Origin: Roseiarcus sp963781895
Lineage (GTDB): Bacteria > Pseudomonadota > Alphaproteobacteria > Rhizobiales > Beijerinckiaceae
DNA length: 64,000 nt
NCBI GenBank assembly: GCA_963781895.1
Contig: CAWAIM010000036.1
Location: forward strand, 1 to 64,000
Direction of reading: 5' to 3'
The translations under genes were made by a program, and so were the position numbers. The notes beneath the pieces were generated by a model. It was not told where the DNA came from and did no database searches. It saw only the letters and a list, made by a program, of their open reading frames with translations. Position 1 is the stretch's first letter. Each line of letters starts with the position of its first letter. This document shows positions 1-9,280 of the stretch, one piece after another.

Positions 1-1490
1 CGGCGCGTGTCAGGCCGGCGAGCCGCGGGCGAGGGCGAACCGGGCGGCGGCCAGACGCCACTCGTCGGCCGATGGACAGGCGGAGGCGAAAGCGATCTTC
101 ACCCGCCGGGCGCTGACCTTGACCAGCGCGCCGAGCTTCAGCAGCTTCAGGCGGATCGTGCCGGCAGGTCGCGTTGGCCAGCGCCGTATGGGCGAGCCCG
201 ATGCGGCGCAGGGCGCAGATGAGAACGTAGGCCATCGAAGCGAACCATAGCCGGATTGATTGGCGCGCATCGTCGCGGTCGAGGTCCGGTCGGCGAACAG
301 GTGCCCTGACATTCCTTGATCCGGTTCTCCATCTCGCCACGGGCGCAATAGAGTTTTTCGTAGAGCGGTCTGGCCCGCCAGGCGTCGGGTTTGAGGGAGG
401 TGACGAGAAAGCGCGGATTCGGCCTCGCCACGCGCCCATTCCGCCTTGCCGACCACTCGCCGCCGGCGCGACCAGCTGTCCCTGGTCGACCATTCAAAGT
501 CGCGAAACGCCCGCGCCGGCTGGCCCGCGTTCGCCATCGACTGGAGCCGCGCCTCGTCCAAGTCGTCGGCGATGCGTTCCTCCAGCCGCGCGTTGCGGGC
601 GAGACCAAATACGTAATCCACCTTGTTGGCCTCGCACCACGCCATCAAGGCCTCGCGTGCGAAGCCGCAATCGGCGCGCAGCACGATCTTCACACGAGGC
701 CAGCGCTCTCGGATCTGAGCTGCGATGCGTCCATCTCCTCGACCGCCCCGGCGCTACCGTCGATGTCGGAGCGCCTGAGCTTGGCGGCGATGCAGATGCC
801 GGCCGCAGAATACATAGAGCGGCAGGTAGCAGTAGCAGTCGTAATAGCCGTGAAAGAACCGACCTTCCTGATCGCCGTGCAGCGGGTCGTCGGTCGCGTC
901 CAGATCGAGCACGATCTGGCGCGGCGCTCTTTGATGCGCGTCGAGAAACAAGTCCACGAACAGCCGCTCGATCGCCGGTCCATCGTGGCCGATCTTGTGA
1001 TAACGCGGCGCCTTGCCCGCCCCCGGCGCATGCTCCAGACGGTTGAGCGTGCTCTTGCCCGCCAGCGGCGCCGGCGCCTCGGCGGCGCGCTCGAGCTTGC
1101 CGAGCAGCACGCCCAGAACCGGATCGCCGCGAAGCTCATCGTGGTCGTTGAGGTCCTCGTAGCCCAGCGCCAGGCCGAAGACCCGCTGCGCAACCAGAGC
1201 CTTCAGCGGGTGGACGGTCAAAAGCGGGCTGCGGCGGTCGCCAAAGCAAGCCGAAAACCGACCCGTCAATCCGATCGCCTTGTCCGTCTCGCTCAGCAAC
1301 AGCGCCCCGGCGTCGGACGAAACCATCCCGCCATCGAAATCCGCCACAACCCGCCGCCCGCCGGCCCTTCCAAACACCAGCTCTCTCGGCCTACACTGCG
1401 TCCGCATCGGGGCGTTCCTTCGAATCAGCCTAACTCGTTGATCGCAAAACAAGTTTAGCTGATTTCTAGGCCCCGATGCGCCTAGCATTG
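1..1490 (-). mobile_element. IS1380-family insertion sequence, left end not resolved
   Basis: The first 1.5 kb is filled by one IS1380-type transposase gene on the minus strand (separate entry). Its stop codon lies at 10-12, so the far terminus of the element is at or just outside the window edge. I could not identify matching terminal inverted repeats or a target duplication, so the boundaries are approximate. The element borders the envelope-modification island that follows. Confidence 0.55.
10..1407 (-). pseudogene. IS1380-family transposase, multiply frameshifted
   Basis: This is a DDE transposase of the IS1380 family, which catalyses cut-and-paste movement of the element. The N-terminal part is read from ATG 1407 (starts MRTQCRPREL) and contains a first acidic region around FDGGMVSSDAGALLL and a second around IVLDLDATDDPLHGDQEG, as expected for the family. 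The middle (KIVLRADCGFAREALMAWCE) and the C-terminal part (ending in KIAFASACPSADEW and a stop at 10) lie in other frames. I count at least four frame changes, near 800, 715, 410 and 310. With these restored the product would be about 465 residues, close to the normal family length. As written it cannot make an active transposase, but other genes in this window carry similar single-base breaks, so sequence error is possible. Confidence 0.8.
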
Positions 1491-1695
1491 TGAGAAATGC
1501 GGGCTAGAACCCGAGAACGCCGTCTTTCTTCAACCAGCGAAAGAGGCTGACCTCTCACACGGAGTGGCCGCGATGCTTCCCCGATCGCTTCCGGATGACC
1601 GGCGCCAAGCACGACAGACGCGACGCCGAGGTCCTTCTCCCCACGAGAATGCGCGAACAATTTCGAGGTCGCGGAATCTGAGCCGGCGATTCGCT

Positions 1696-2127
1696 CTACC
1701 GATAGGGACCCGCTCGGAAGCGTCCGTAACAAAGCGACGTGTTCGCTTTGGGATCGGGCCTTCCCGAACCGTTTCCCAGCAAATTGACGTTCCCGGTCGG
1801 CGGAAGGCCGGTTGGGGCGTTGCGATACTGAGGGTAAACACAAAAAGCCGCGCCAGTTGGATCGTAGAAGTTATTCGATATGTCTATGTTTGTGATGGTC
1901 ATCGCGTGATTATCGCCAATTACTGCTCTGGCACTTGCCGCATAATAAGTCGAATGCTTTCCCAAAAGCTGAACCGTCAGCGGGCTTACCGCCGGCGACC
2001 CTGAGCAGCCGTCAACCGATGCGGTCGCCGAATAGCGGCACGGGGGCGACGAACCAAGGACGTCCGCATCGGCTGGAATTGAGACAAAAACGGTCGCCAG
2101 GAAAAGGAGGAGCTTTATCATTCGCAC
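1696..2127 (-). CDS. short secreted protein, possible beta-helix remnant
   Basis: A 143-residue protein with a clear Sec signal peptide (MRMIKLLLFLATVFVSIPADA, cleavage probably after ADA near residue 21). The mature part is rich in Gly, Asn, Pro and Thr. It contains the run ITNIDISNNFYDPTGAAF, which resembles rungs of parallel beta-helix proteins, but is far too short for a full beta-helix domain. It may be an internally deleted or truncated relative of the beta-helix proteins found near exopolysaccharide loci. It has no same-strand partner nearby, and the frame-broken IS1380 element lies just beyond its 3' end. I do not recognise a specific family. Confidence 0.5.
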   Translation of the reverse strand: MRMIKLLLFLATVFVSIPADADVLGSSPPCRYSATASVDGCSGSPAVSPLTVQLLGKHSTYYAASARAVIGDNHAMTITNIDISNNFYDPTGAAFCVYPQYRNAPTGLPPTGNVNLLGNGSGRPDPKANTSLCYGRFRAGPYR

Positions 2128-2604
2128 CGACTTTCGAGAGCGCGACGAATGTCGCTTTAGCGTCTTCTTGCCGCTGGCCGGCGACGCAAATTTTGCGCTC
2201 GCCTCGGCGGGCCCGCTTCACGGCCGCCCTGGAGGATATCTCAGCACTGTCTGCATATTCTACAACGAGTTCGGTCTCGCCGCCCTTCTCATTTTCGTCG
2301 CGGCGGAGGGCCGGTCGGCTCGGTCGGCGGTAAAGGTCAGTATCGCCAATCTCTCACGGCCGGAAGGCGACAACCAGCCGCTCCACTCATGCACTTCAAC
2401 CCAAGGCCTGCGTCCGTCCGACATTACGCAGCAAGAACCTCAGGGAGCCCCTTGCGGGCAGCTCGTGCGACTGCCTGGTCGCCGCTTCATCCGCCGCCGC
2501 GACATCTATTGACGCGGCTCGCAAAACCGTGCTTTTTCAATTCCAATTCTACCGCGATGTTCCAGTAAATTGGTATAGGCGCGAGGCTCGAAGGGACACG
2601 CGAG
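2128..2604. other. 477-base intergenic region
   Basis: This lies between the divergent genes for the short secreted protein (minus strand) and the hexapeptide acyltransferase (plus strand). It must hold the promoters of both. I see no convincing coding sequence, repeat or terminator. Confidence 0.4.
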
Positions 2605-3141
2605 GTGACGGTGGAGAATTCGAAGACGTCTCCTAGAACCGACACGTTTCCGCGAGGCGACGGGCGAAAGATCTTTTTGTCTCTTCGCAGCATTGTCATC
2701 AACCTACAGATTTGGTTCTTCCGGCGCATACTCGGCATGGAGATCGGCAACGACGTGCGCATTTCATTGCGGGCCCGACTCGATTTCACCAATCCGCGCG
2801 GCGTTCATATTGGCGACGGCACTTATGTCGCCTTCGATTCAGTGATTTTCGCTCACGACATGTCGAGGGTTCTCCACACCGATACCTATATCGGGAGCAA
2901 TTGCTTCATCGGCGCGCAGGCGATCATTATGCCGGGTGTCCGCGTGGGCGATCAATGCATCGTCGGCTCGGGGGCGGTTGTCACGAAGGACGTGCCCGCC
3001 GGATCGATCGTCGCCGGAAACCCGGCGAAAGTGATTCGTTCCGGCATCCAAACAGTGAAATATGGAATTCTCGCCGAGAGATATGCCGAAGCTTTAGCGG
3101 CGTCAAACAAGCGTAAAGAGGCTTTGGCCAATAAGGAATGA
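2605..3141 (+). CDS. hexapeptide-repeat acyltransferase (NodL/WcaF-like)
   Basis: A 178-residue left-handed beta-helix (LbH) acyltransferase, probably transferring an acetyl or related acyl group from CoA to a sugar in the cytoplasm during polysaccharide synthesis. The hexapeptide repeats run from about residue 48 to 145 (for example IGDGTYVAFDSVI, IGSNCFIGAQAIIMPGVRVG, VGSGAVVTKDVPAG). They end in the typical NPAKVI motif of the maltose/galactoside acetyltransferase group. The start codon used is GTG. An O-antigen-ligase-like gene follows 61 bases downstream on the same strand, which supports an envelope polysaccharide role. The acceptor sugar cannot be told from the sequence. Confidence 0.85.
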   Translation: MTVENSKTSPRTDTFPRGDGRKIFLSLRSIVINLQIWFFRRILGMEIGNDVRISLRARLDFTNPRGVHIGDGTYVAFDSVIFAHDMSRVLHTDTYIGSNCFIGAQAIIMPGVRVGDQCIVGSGAVVTKDVPAGSIVAGNPAKVIRSGIQTVKYGILAERYAEALAASNKRKEALANKE

Positions 3142-3202
3142 AGATGGATATCCGTAGTCTCCGACCGCCGCGTGGCCTCGGTGGTCGAATTTTTGGACCG
3201 GC

Positions 3203-4963
3203 ATGACGGAATCGCGCGAACAGAAGTCCAGTCCAATGGCCGCGAATGCCGCCATACGTCCCGCTGTCCACCAGTTCATGGCGACCGCATGGGCTGAAGC
3301 GAGGCTGGCCGCCGGCGCCGCGACGGGGATGGCGCGAGGCTTGCGGATTGCAGCCCTCTGGGGCGTCGCGGCGATTTTCCTGGGCATGGCGATCGGACTG
3401 TCGGCGGTCATTCTTCCGCCAACTGGAACCTTTGGCGTGGTTGGCGTCGCCGCGCTTGTTTTGATTTGGGTGACGCCCGAGTTGCCCACGATCTCCGACA
3501 AGGTTATGCGGCGACTGTTTTTCGTAATGCTGGTGGTCGATCTTTGCGTGCCCAATTACTACGCGATCGACGCGCTGGGACTGCCGTGGATTTCCGTGCG
3601 ACGCATGGCTACGTTTGCGCTCATTGTGGTTTTCGCGACCGCGATCGCGAGTTCGGCGAGCGTGCGCGGACGAATCCTAGCGAACCTGGCGGGGTCCAAG
3701 TCGATCGCGGTATGCGCGTTCGGATTCCTCGTAATGTGCGGTTTATCTGTATTCACTTCTATCAATCCCAGTGCAAGCGTCTCGCAGATAACTGAGATCA
3801 TTCTCAATTGGTATGTGCCTTTTATCGCACTGCTCTACGCAATTCGAGACGAGAAGCACTTGCTTCTACTTGTGCGCGTCCTTGGCGTTTGCGCTCTCTA
3901 TGTCGCGCTCGCCGGAGTTGCGGAATTCTTCACTCAGCATCGGTTCTTCGTCGAATTGATTCCCAAACCCCTGCTCAATTCGCTGATGGAGAAAAATATC
4001 ACGTTCGCCAACTTTGTGAATTCCTCGCCGTTCCGCAACGGGGTTTGGCGTGCGTCCTCGGTGTTCGCCTCGCCGCTGTCATTGGGCGAGTTCGGCGGGA
4101 TGATCGCGCCGGTGGGATTGTTCTTTTTCGCACACAGTCGCCGCGTTCGATCGCGAGTCTTCGGCGCGGCTATCCTGATTTCCTGTCTGGTCGCGATCGC
4201 CTGCTCCGGCTCGCGCGGCGGCTACATCACATACATTGCCGCCACCGTAAGCTTTACGGCGTTGTGGCTGATCAGGACGGTGCGTTGGAATAAGGGCAGC
4301 CTTGCTCCCGCTCTTGTTGGAGTTAGCGCTTCGATCGGGTTTGTGATCCTGCTTGGGTTGATCCTATTTTGGCCGCGGCTGCATAACGTCGTACTCGGCG
4401 GCGGCCAGGAAGCGTACAGTAATCAGTCGCGTATCGACCAGATGCACACCGCCTGGCCCAAGATTGTTTCCAATCCGATCACGGGCCACGGGGTCGGGAA
4501 CGCCGGCGACATCATTGGCTATTACACCCCGGGGAGTCAGTTTCCGACCGTCGACAGCTACGTATTGGCCCTGGCCGCTGAAACCGGCATCCCGAGCGTT
4601 CTGTTCTTTTTTGGCATGATCGTGATTTCGGCTTGGCTCGGCGGGCGCAGTTACATTCTAAACCCGACCCGGCTCGGAGCGCTTGCCGGGTGCCTCGCGT
4701 GTTCAATGCTCGCCTTTGGAATTTACAGGTTTTTCCTTGCGGAGCGCGAAAACCAAACGTTGTTTTTTGAATTGGTCGCTTGCATGATCGTGCTGTCGCG
4801 CGTCACCGCTCTATCCTACTCGACCAACACATCGAGAGATGCCGCCCGCGCGGCAAACGCGCGGAGGCACGGCTCATCCCGCCATCGCCGGTCCGAACCA
4901 TTCGCCGCGAGCGTTTCGGTCAATCCACGAGCGCTCGAAAATGGGCGCATCGATCGCGTGTAA
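3203..4963 (+). CDS. O-antigen ligase / Wzy-type polymerase family membrane protein
   Basis: A 586-residue polytopic inner-membrane protein with about ten or more hydrophobic segments between residues 45 and 540. It has a large periplasmic loop containing the Wzy_C-type region (around ITGHGVGNAGDIIGYYTPG, then a Ser/Tyr-rich stretch) and the usual Arg/Gly-rich pattern (CSGSRGGYITYIAA). Such proteins join lipid-linked glycans to an acceptor (WaaL) or polymerise repeat units (Wzy); the two cannot be separated by inspection. The C-terminal 50 residues are polar and Arg-rich, probably cytoplasmic. It lies just downstream of an acyltransferase gene and upstream of the first FkbH/ACP/MBOAT cassette, so its glycan is the likely substrate of those modifying enzymes. 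Confidence 0.82.
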   Translation: MTESREQKSSPMAANAAIRPAVHQFMATAWAEARLAAGAATGMARGLRIAALWGVAAIFLGMAIGLSAVILPPTGTFGVVGVAALVLIWVTPELPTISDKVMRRLFFVMLVVDLCVPNYYAIDALGLPWISVRRMATFALIVVFATAIASSASVRGRILANLAGSKSIAVCAFGFLVMCGLSVFTSINPSASVSQITEIILNWYVPFIALLYAIRDEKHLLLLVRVLGVCALYVALAGVAEFFTQHRFFVELIPKPLLNSLMEKNITFANFVNSSPFRNGVWRASSVFASPLSLGEFGGMIAPVGLFFFAHSRRVRSRVFGAAILISCLVAIACSGSRGGYITYIAATVSFTALWLIRTVRWNKGSLAPALVGVSASIGFVILLGLILFWPRLHNVVLGGGQEAYSNQSRIDQMHTAWPKIVSNPITGHGVGNAGDIIGYYTPGSQFPTVDSYVLALAAETGIPSVLFFFGMIVISAWLGGRSYILNPTRLGALAGCLACSMLAFGIYRFFLAERENQTLFFELVACMIVLSRVTALSYSTNTSRDAARAANARRHGSSRHRRSEPFAASVSVNPRALENGRIDRV

Positions 4964-5334
4964 AGTTTGGGCTTGAATTTGGGCTCTTCGCAGGCCAATG
5001 CATCGTGATCCGTAAGGCCAAAGTCGATCGGAGTTTGATGCGATGTTCTCTGGCTATAGTCGTCGACCGACCTCACGGCGCTTTCTGAAGAGTTCTGGCC
5101 GCGGACGGAGAAATATTGGCCTGGGACATCATTCTTGAGGCGGTCAGATGTAGACGACGACTTCGATTTGGGTGCGGGGCGCGCGAAGACACGCTGCGCA
5201 CTGGCCCCGGGGGCAGGATTTTTGCCATATTCTTGAGTGTACACCGTCGGCGACAACGCCAGGCATCGCTGGCCTGAGTTAAAGCGGGCGAGAGCGTTCG
5301 TTTTTGACCAAGCCCACCTCCGAGGGTTCGAGGA
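4964..5334. other. 371-base intergenic region
   Basis: A non-coding stretch between the O-antigen-ligase-like gene and the first FkbH cassette, both on the plus strand. It presumably carries a promoter for the first cassette. No terminator with a T tract and no clear gene is visible. Confidence 0.4.
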
Positions 5335-7105
5335 ATGAGATATCCAACGGACGCCCTTGATTATTTTGCCTTGCTGAAGCAAGCGGGAACAATAACCCTT
5401 TCCGAAAATACAAAAGTCATCCGGCTGGGGATTTTGGCCGACTGCGCGACACAGCATCTTGTGACAATGCTCAAGGTGCTCGGGGCAAAAAATAGCGTGA
5501 GATTTGAAGTCTACGAAGGCGGTTATGACGGAATTGAACTGGAGATACTGAATCCGGACTCTGGTTTATACGCGTTCGATCCGCAATATGTTATTATCCT
5601 GACCTCGAGTGAAAAGTTGAAGAGCCGCCTATACGATAGAGATGAACGCAAGTCATTTGCCGGGGATACGGTCAATAGGCTGGAAAATTTGTGGGACGCC
5701 TTTCGCGCTCATAGCAACGCTACGATCATTCAGAGCACTTTCGTCCTTCCGAGCGAACGGGCGTTTGGTAACTACGAGTTGAAGTTTGCCGATTCCGTCG
5801 GCTCGATCTTTACCGAGATCAATTCTCGTCTGGCCGACAGAGCGCGGCGGGCCAGCAATGTTCTGTTGAATGATGTTGATTTTCTCGCGGCCTCGGTTGG
5901 CCGCGCGCAGTGGCTCGATCCACGTATGTGGAATATGGCGAAGATCCCCTGCCGGCTGGAACTTCTTCCGCTGTTGGCGCAATCTTTGCTCGACACTATC
6001 CTCGCGGCCTCTGGGCTTTTCGCCAAATGCGTCGTCCTAGATCTGGATAACACGCTGTGGGGCGGCGTGATCGGCGACGACGGTTTGGAGGGGATTGCGC
6101 TTGGAGAATTCGATGAAGGCGAGGCGTTCGTCTCATTTCAGAAATTCATTCGTGAATTGAAACGACGCGGCGTGATACTTGCTGTTGTCAGCAAGAACGA
6201 ACATGCGAACGCCATCCTGCCGTTCAAGGAGCATCCTCACATGGCGCTCAAGGAGGAAGACATTTCGGTTTTCGTCGCCAATTGGGACAATAAGGTCGAC
6301 AATATTCGATTAGTCCAGAAGACATTGAATATTGGGTTTGAATTCGCTGGTGTTCCTTGACGACAACCCGTTCGAGCGAAATATCGTGCGCGAGTTTCTT
6401 CCGCAGGTGATCGTGCCCGAATTGCCCGAGGATCCTTCGATGTATCTCCAGGCCTTGGCGGAGCTCAACCTGTTCGAGACGGCGTCGTTCTCCGAGGCCG
6501 ATCGACAGCGCGCCGATCAATATCGAGAAGAAGCCCAACGTGAGCTCGTCAAAACGCGCTTCACCAATATCAGCGACTACCTCGTTTCACTCGGCATGGA
6601 GATCAGGCTCGAGCGCTTTAACGCCTTCAATCTGCCGCGCATCGCGCAACTGACCCAGCGCAGCAACCAGTTCAATCTGATGACCCGTCGCTACGGACAA
6701 GCGGCTTGCGAGGCGATGATGAACGACCAGTCGCTTGCACCTTTGACCCTGAAGCTCTCGGACAAATTCGGCGATTATGGGCTGATCTCGATTGTCATCC
6801 TGAAGCCCGCCGGACTGGATATCGAGATCGACGAATATCTGATGAGCTGCCGCGTCCTGCAGCGCGGCGTCGAGAATTTCGCAATGAACAACATCTTCGC
6901 ATATGCTGGGCGCCAGGGCGCCAAGCGCGTAATCGGTCGTTACAGCCCGACCGCAAAAAACGGCATGGTCAAGGACTTCTTCAAGAATTTCGGTTTCGAG
7001 CTCGTTTCGGAGGACATCGCGAGCGTTTCACGATGGGCGCTCGCGGTCGAGGACTACAAGCCGCGCGAGGTCTTTATGACACCTGTGGTCAACGAGCTGA
7101 ACTAG
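5335..7105 (+). pseudogene. FkbH-like HAD-IIIC protein, first copy, one frameshift
   Basis: An FkbH-family protein. Known members take a glyceryl unit from 1,3-bisphosphoglycerate, dephosphorylate it and load it on an acyl carrier protein. With one extra base removed the product would be about 589 residues: an N-terminal domain (1-230), the HAD-IIIC phosphatase core with the DxDxT motif DLDNTLWGGVIGDDG from residue 236, the family run VVSKNE, then LVFLDDNPFERN and a C-terminal GNAT-like acyltransferase region (LMSCRVLQRGVENF to KNFGF). The frame breaks near 6340 in a GGGTTT run: the upstream frame ends in a stop at 6358-6360, and the rest continues in another frame. The 5' half is visibly more AT-rich than the second copy at 12175. 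It is followed by an ACP gene 9 bases downstream. The break may be real or a homopolymer sequence error. Confidence 0.85.
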
Positions 7106-7114
7106 GGATAAGAA

Positions 7115-7357
7115 ATGCAGAGCAACGAGGTCAAGTCTCGCTTGACGCCAATATTCCGTGACATTTTTGACAACGAATCGCTCGTCGTAAGCGACAGCAT
7201 GACCGCCGACGACGTGCCGAAATGGGATTCGTTGTCACATATCAACATGATCTTTGCGGTTGAAAAAGCATTCGGCGTCAAATTCAGCGTCAGGGATGCC
7301 CGCTCTCTGAAAAACGTCGGCGACTTGATCGAATTGATCAAGAAGAAAGCTGGCTAA
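7115..7357 (+). CDS. acyl carrier protein, cassette 1
   Basis: An 80-residue phosphopantetheine-binding carrier protein. The attachment motif is W-D-S-L at residues 37-40, with Ser39 as the expected 4'-phosphopantetheine site. The acidic helices and the length fit a free-standing ACP. It sits between the FkbH gene and an MBOAT acyltransferase gene (GTG start two bases after this stop), so translational coupling is likely. No ketosynthase, acyltransferase or adenylation gene is nearby, so it is not part of a usual fatty-acid or polyketide line. The simplest reading is that FkbH loads it and the MBOAT protein uses it. The ACP of the second cassette (11892) is homologous but clearly different in sequence. 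Confidence 0.9.
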   Translation: MQSNEVKSRLTPIFRDIFDNESLVVSDSMTADDVPKWDSLSHINMIFAVEKAFGVKFSVRDARSLKNVGDLIELIKKKAG

Positions 7358-7358
7358 A

Positions 7359-8783
7359 GTGAGCTTCGTCTCGCCGCTGTTTTTTGTGTGGCTGGCGCCA
7401 GCCGGGGTCGTTTTCTATCTCATCCCCGGCCAATTCCGGGCGATCTATCTCCTGGCGCTATCCTATGCCTTTTATGCATCGTCAAGCCGGCTGTATCTGA
7501 TCCTGCTAATCGTCGCATCAGCGGCGGTCTACGGGCTCGCACTCGGGATCGCCGGAAGCACAAGCGAAAAAGCAAAATCGGGACTGATGGCGGTCGGCGT
7601 CGCGGCTGTCGTCGGCGTCATTGTGACGTTCAAGGCGGCGGGCGCCTGGAGCGGCTTCTTGCTGCCGCTCGGCCTGTCCTACTATTCGTTCAAATTGATA
7701 TCCTATTTGATTGAGGTCTATTGGGACGAGGAGGCGGTCGAGCGCGATCCCGTCATATTTTTTCTGTTTCCGGCATTCTTTCCGCAAATCGTCAGCGGTC
7801 CGATTGAGAGGCCCGAAGCCTTCTTCCGCCAGATGCGCGAGGTGATGAACCGCACGGCCGATGACGCCCAGATCGAGGCGGGGTTCAGATACATTCTGGG
7901 CGGCCTGATGCTGAAGCTGCTCATCGGCGACCGGATCGCGGCTTTCATCGACGTCGTCGACCGGTCCCACAGCGATTTTAACTATTCGATCATGCTGGCG
8001 ACGGTGGGCTTCTACACCCTCCAGCTTTATGCCGATTTCGCCGGCTACACGAATATCGCCCTTGGCATCGGGAAGATTTTCGGCATCGAAGGGCCGCCAA
8101 ATTTCAATGCTCCTTTCGCTGCGACCAACATCCAAGAGATGTGGCGCCGCTGGCACATGAGTTTGACCACATGGGTTACCGACTATCTGTTTACGCCTTT
8201 GTCTATGTCCCTGCGAAACCTTGGTCAGACGGGGCTCATTATCTGCATTGTGCTCAATATGGTCATCATCGGCCTATGGCACGGCTTGACTCTGAACTTT
8301 CTGATTTTCGGCCTTTTGCACGCGTTTTTCGTAACCGTCACCGTGTTGGTGAACCGCAGGTTCCGCGGACGAACGAGAGCCGAGGCGGGTCCCGGCTCAC
8401 GGGTCGATCATTTTGCCGTCAGGGTGAGCGGTTGGACGGCGGCTTTTGCCGGAATGGTCCTGACCTTCGCGCTGATGAGCTTTTCGCAAATCTTCTGGCG
8501 TTCGCCGACCTGGGATCAGGCCGTATCGATCCTGAACCAAGTCCTCGGCTTGTCGGCCAGCGGGCCGTTGCGTCTGTCGGATATCGGGTCGGACTTATTC
8601 GTTCCGGCCTTCGTCTGCGCCGCGATCGCCCTGTTTGTCGGCGCGGGAGCTCCAGGGACCAAGTGGTTCGCCTGCCAGGTGGGCAGAGTTGCGCCCCAGT
8701 GGCTGCAATATGGCGTTTACCTGTTCCTGTTGTCGGTGTTGTCGTCTGAAGGCGGCGGGCGGTTCATCTACGGGCAATTCTAG
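7359..8783 (+). CDS. MBOAT family O-acyltransferase (AlgI/DltB-like), cassette 1
   Basis: A 474-residue polytopic membrane-bound O-acyltransferase. The family landmarks are present: a PQIVSGPIERP segment, the WRRWHMSL motif (W262 to H266) and the catalytic His in IIGLWHGL (His308). AlgI and DltB are family members that pass an acyl group across the inner membrane for transfer to alginate or teichoic acid. The start is GTG at 7359, directly after the ACP stop, and the VOC gene follows 13 bases downstream. The position right after an ACP gene suggests an ACP-thioester rather than acetyl-CoA as donor, as for DltB with DltC; this is inference. A second copy lies at 16026. Confidence 0.9.
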   Translation: MSFVSPLFFVWLAPAGVVFYLIPGQFRAIYLLALSYAFYASSSRLYLILLIVASAAVYGLALGIAGSTSEKAKSGLMAVGVAAVVGVIVTFKAAGAWSGFLLPLGLSYYSFKLISYLIEVYWDEEAVERDPVIFFLFPAFFPQIVSGPIERPEAFFRQMREVMNRTADDAQIEAGFRYILGGLMLKLLIGDRIAAFIDVVDRSHSDFNYSIMLATVGFYTLQLYADFAGYTNIALGIGKIFGIEGPPNFNAPFAATNIQEMWRRWHMSLTTWVTDYLFTPLSMSLRNLGQTGLIICIVLNMVIIGLWHGLTLNFLIFGLLHAFFVTVTVLVNRRFRGRTRAEAGPGSRVDHFAVRVSGWTAAFAGMVLTFALMSFSQIFWRSPTWDQAVSILNQVLGLSASGPLRLSDIGSDLFVPAFVCAAIALFVGAGAPGTKWFACQVGRVAPQWLQYGVYLFLLSVLSSEGGGRFIYGQF

Positions 8784-8796
8784 CAGGATGATCGCG

Positions 8797-9237
8797 ATGA
8801 GCGCGCATTTCTCCCCCAACCGATGGGGGCTGACCTTCCATCACCTCGGATTGGCGGTGAAGGATCCCCAGGTCGCCGAGCATTTTTTGACGGGCCTGGG
8901 CTATCAGATCGGCCCGATGATCTTCGATCCGCTGCAAAATGTGTATCTGGGAATGTGCACTCACAACCAAATGCCCGACGTGGAGATCATCTATCCGGCC
9001 GAGGGCAAAGGTCCACTCGACAAGTTACTGTCGGCTCATAAGGACGGACTCGTCTATCACATTTGTTACATGTCCAAAAATCTCGCTAGCTCCCTCGATG
9101 CGCTCGAGTCCGATGAGGACTTGCGCCTGTTTACCGTCTCGCCGCCAAAGGAGGCTGTCCTGTTCGGCGGCAAACGCGTGTCCTTTCACGTGATAGCCGG
9201 TTTCGGTCTCATCGAGATCCTCGATGAAGCCGCGTGA
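8797..9237 (+). CDS. VOC-family (glyoxalase/epimerase-like) protein
   Basis: A 146-residue protein of the vicinal-oxygen-chelate fold, built from two beta-alpha-beta-beta-beta modules. The expected metal ligands are visible: His in FHHLGLAV, Glu in DVEIIYPAEG, His in LVYHICYM and Glu in GLIEILDE. The sequence is closest in style to the methylmalonyl-CoA epimerase and Glyoxalase_4 group. I chose the ATG at 8797 because AGGA at 8785-8788 is well spaced for it but overlaps the alternative ATG at 8788. It lies within cassette 1, so an action on the acyl group carried by the ACP, for example epimerising the alpha carbon, is plausible but unproven. Confidence 0.78.
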   Translation: MSAHFSPNRWGLTFHHLGLAVKDPQVAEHFLTGLGYQIGPMIFDPLQNVYLGMCTHNQMPDVEIIYPAEGKGPLDKLLSAHKDGLVYHICYMSKNLASSLDALESDEDLRLFTVSPPKEAVLFGGKRVSFHVIAGFGLIEILDEAA

Positions 9238-9280
9238 GCATCAGGTCGACTTTCCCAGCTTCGACTTCTAAGGATGACGG

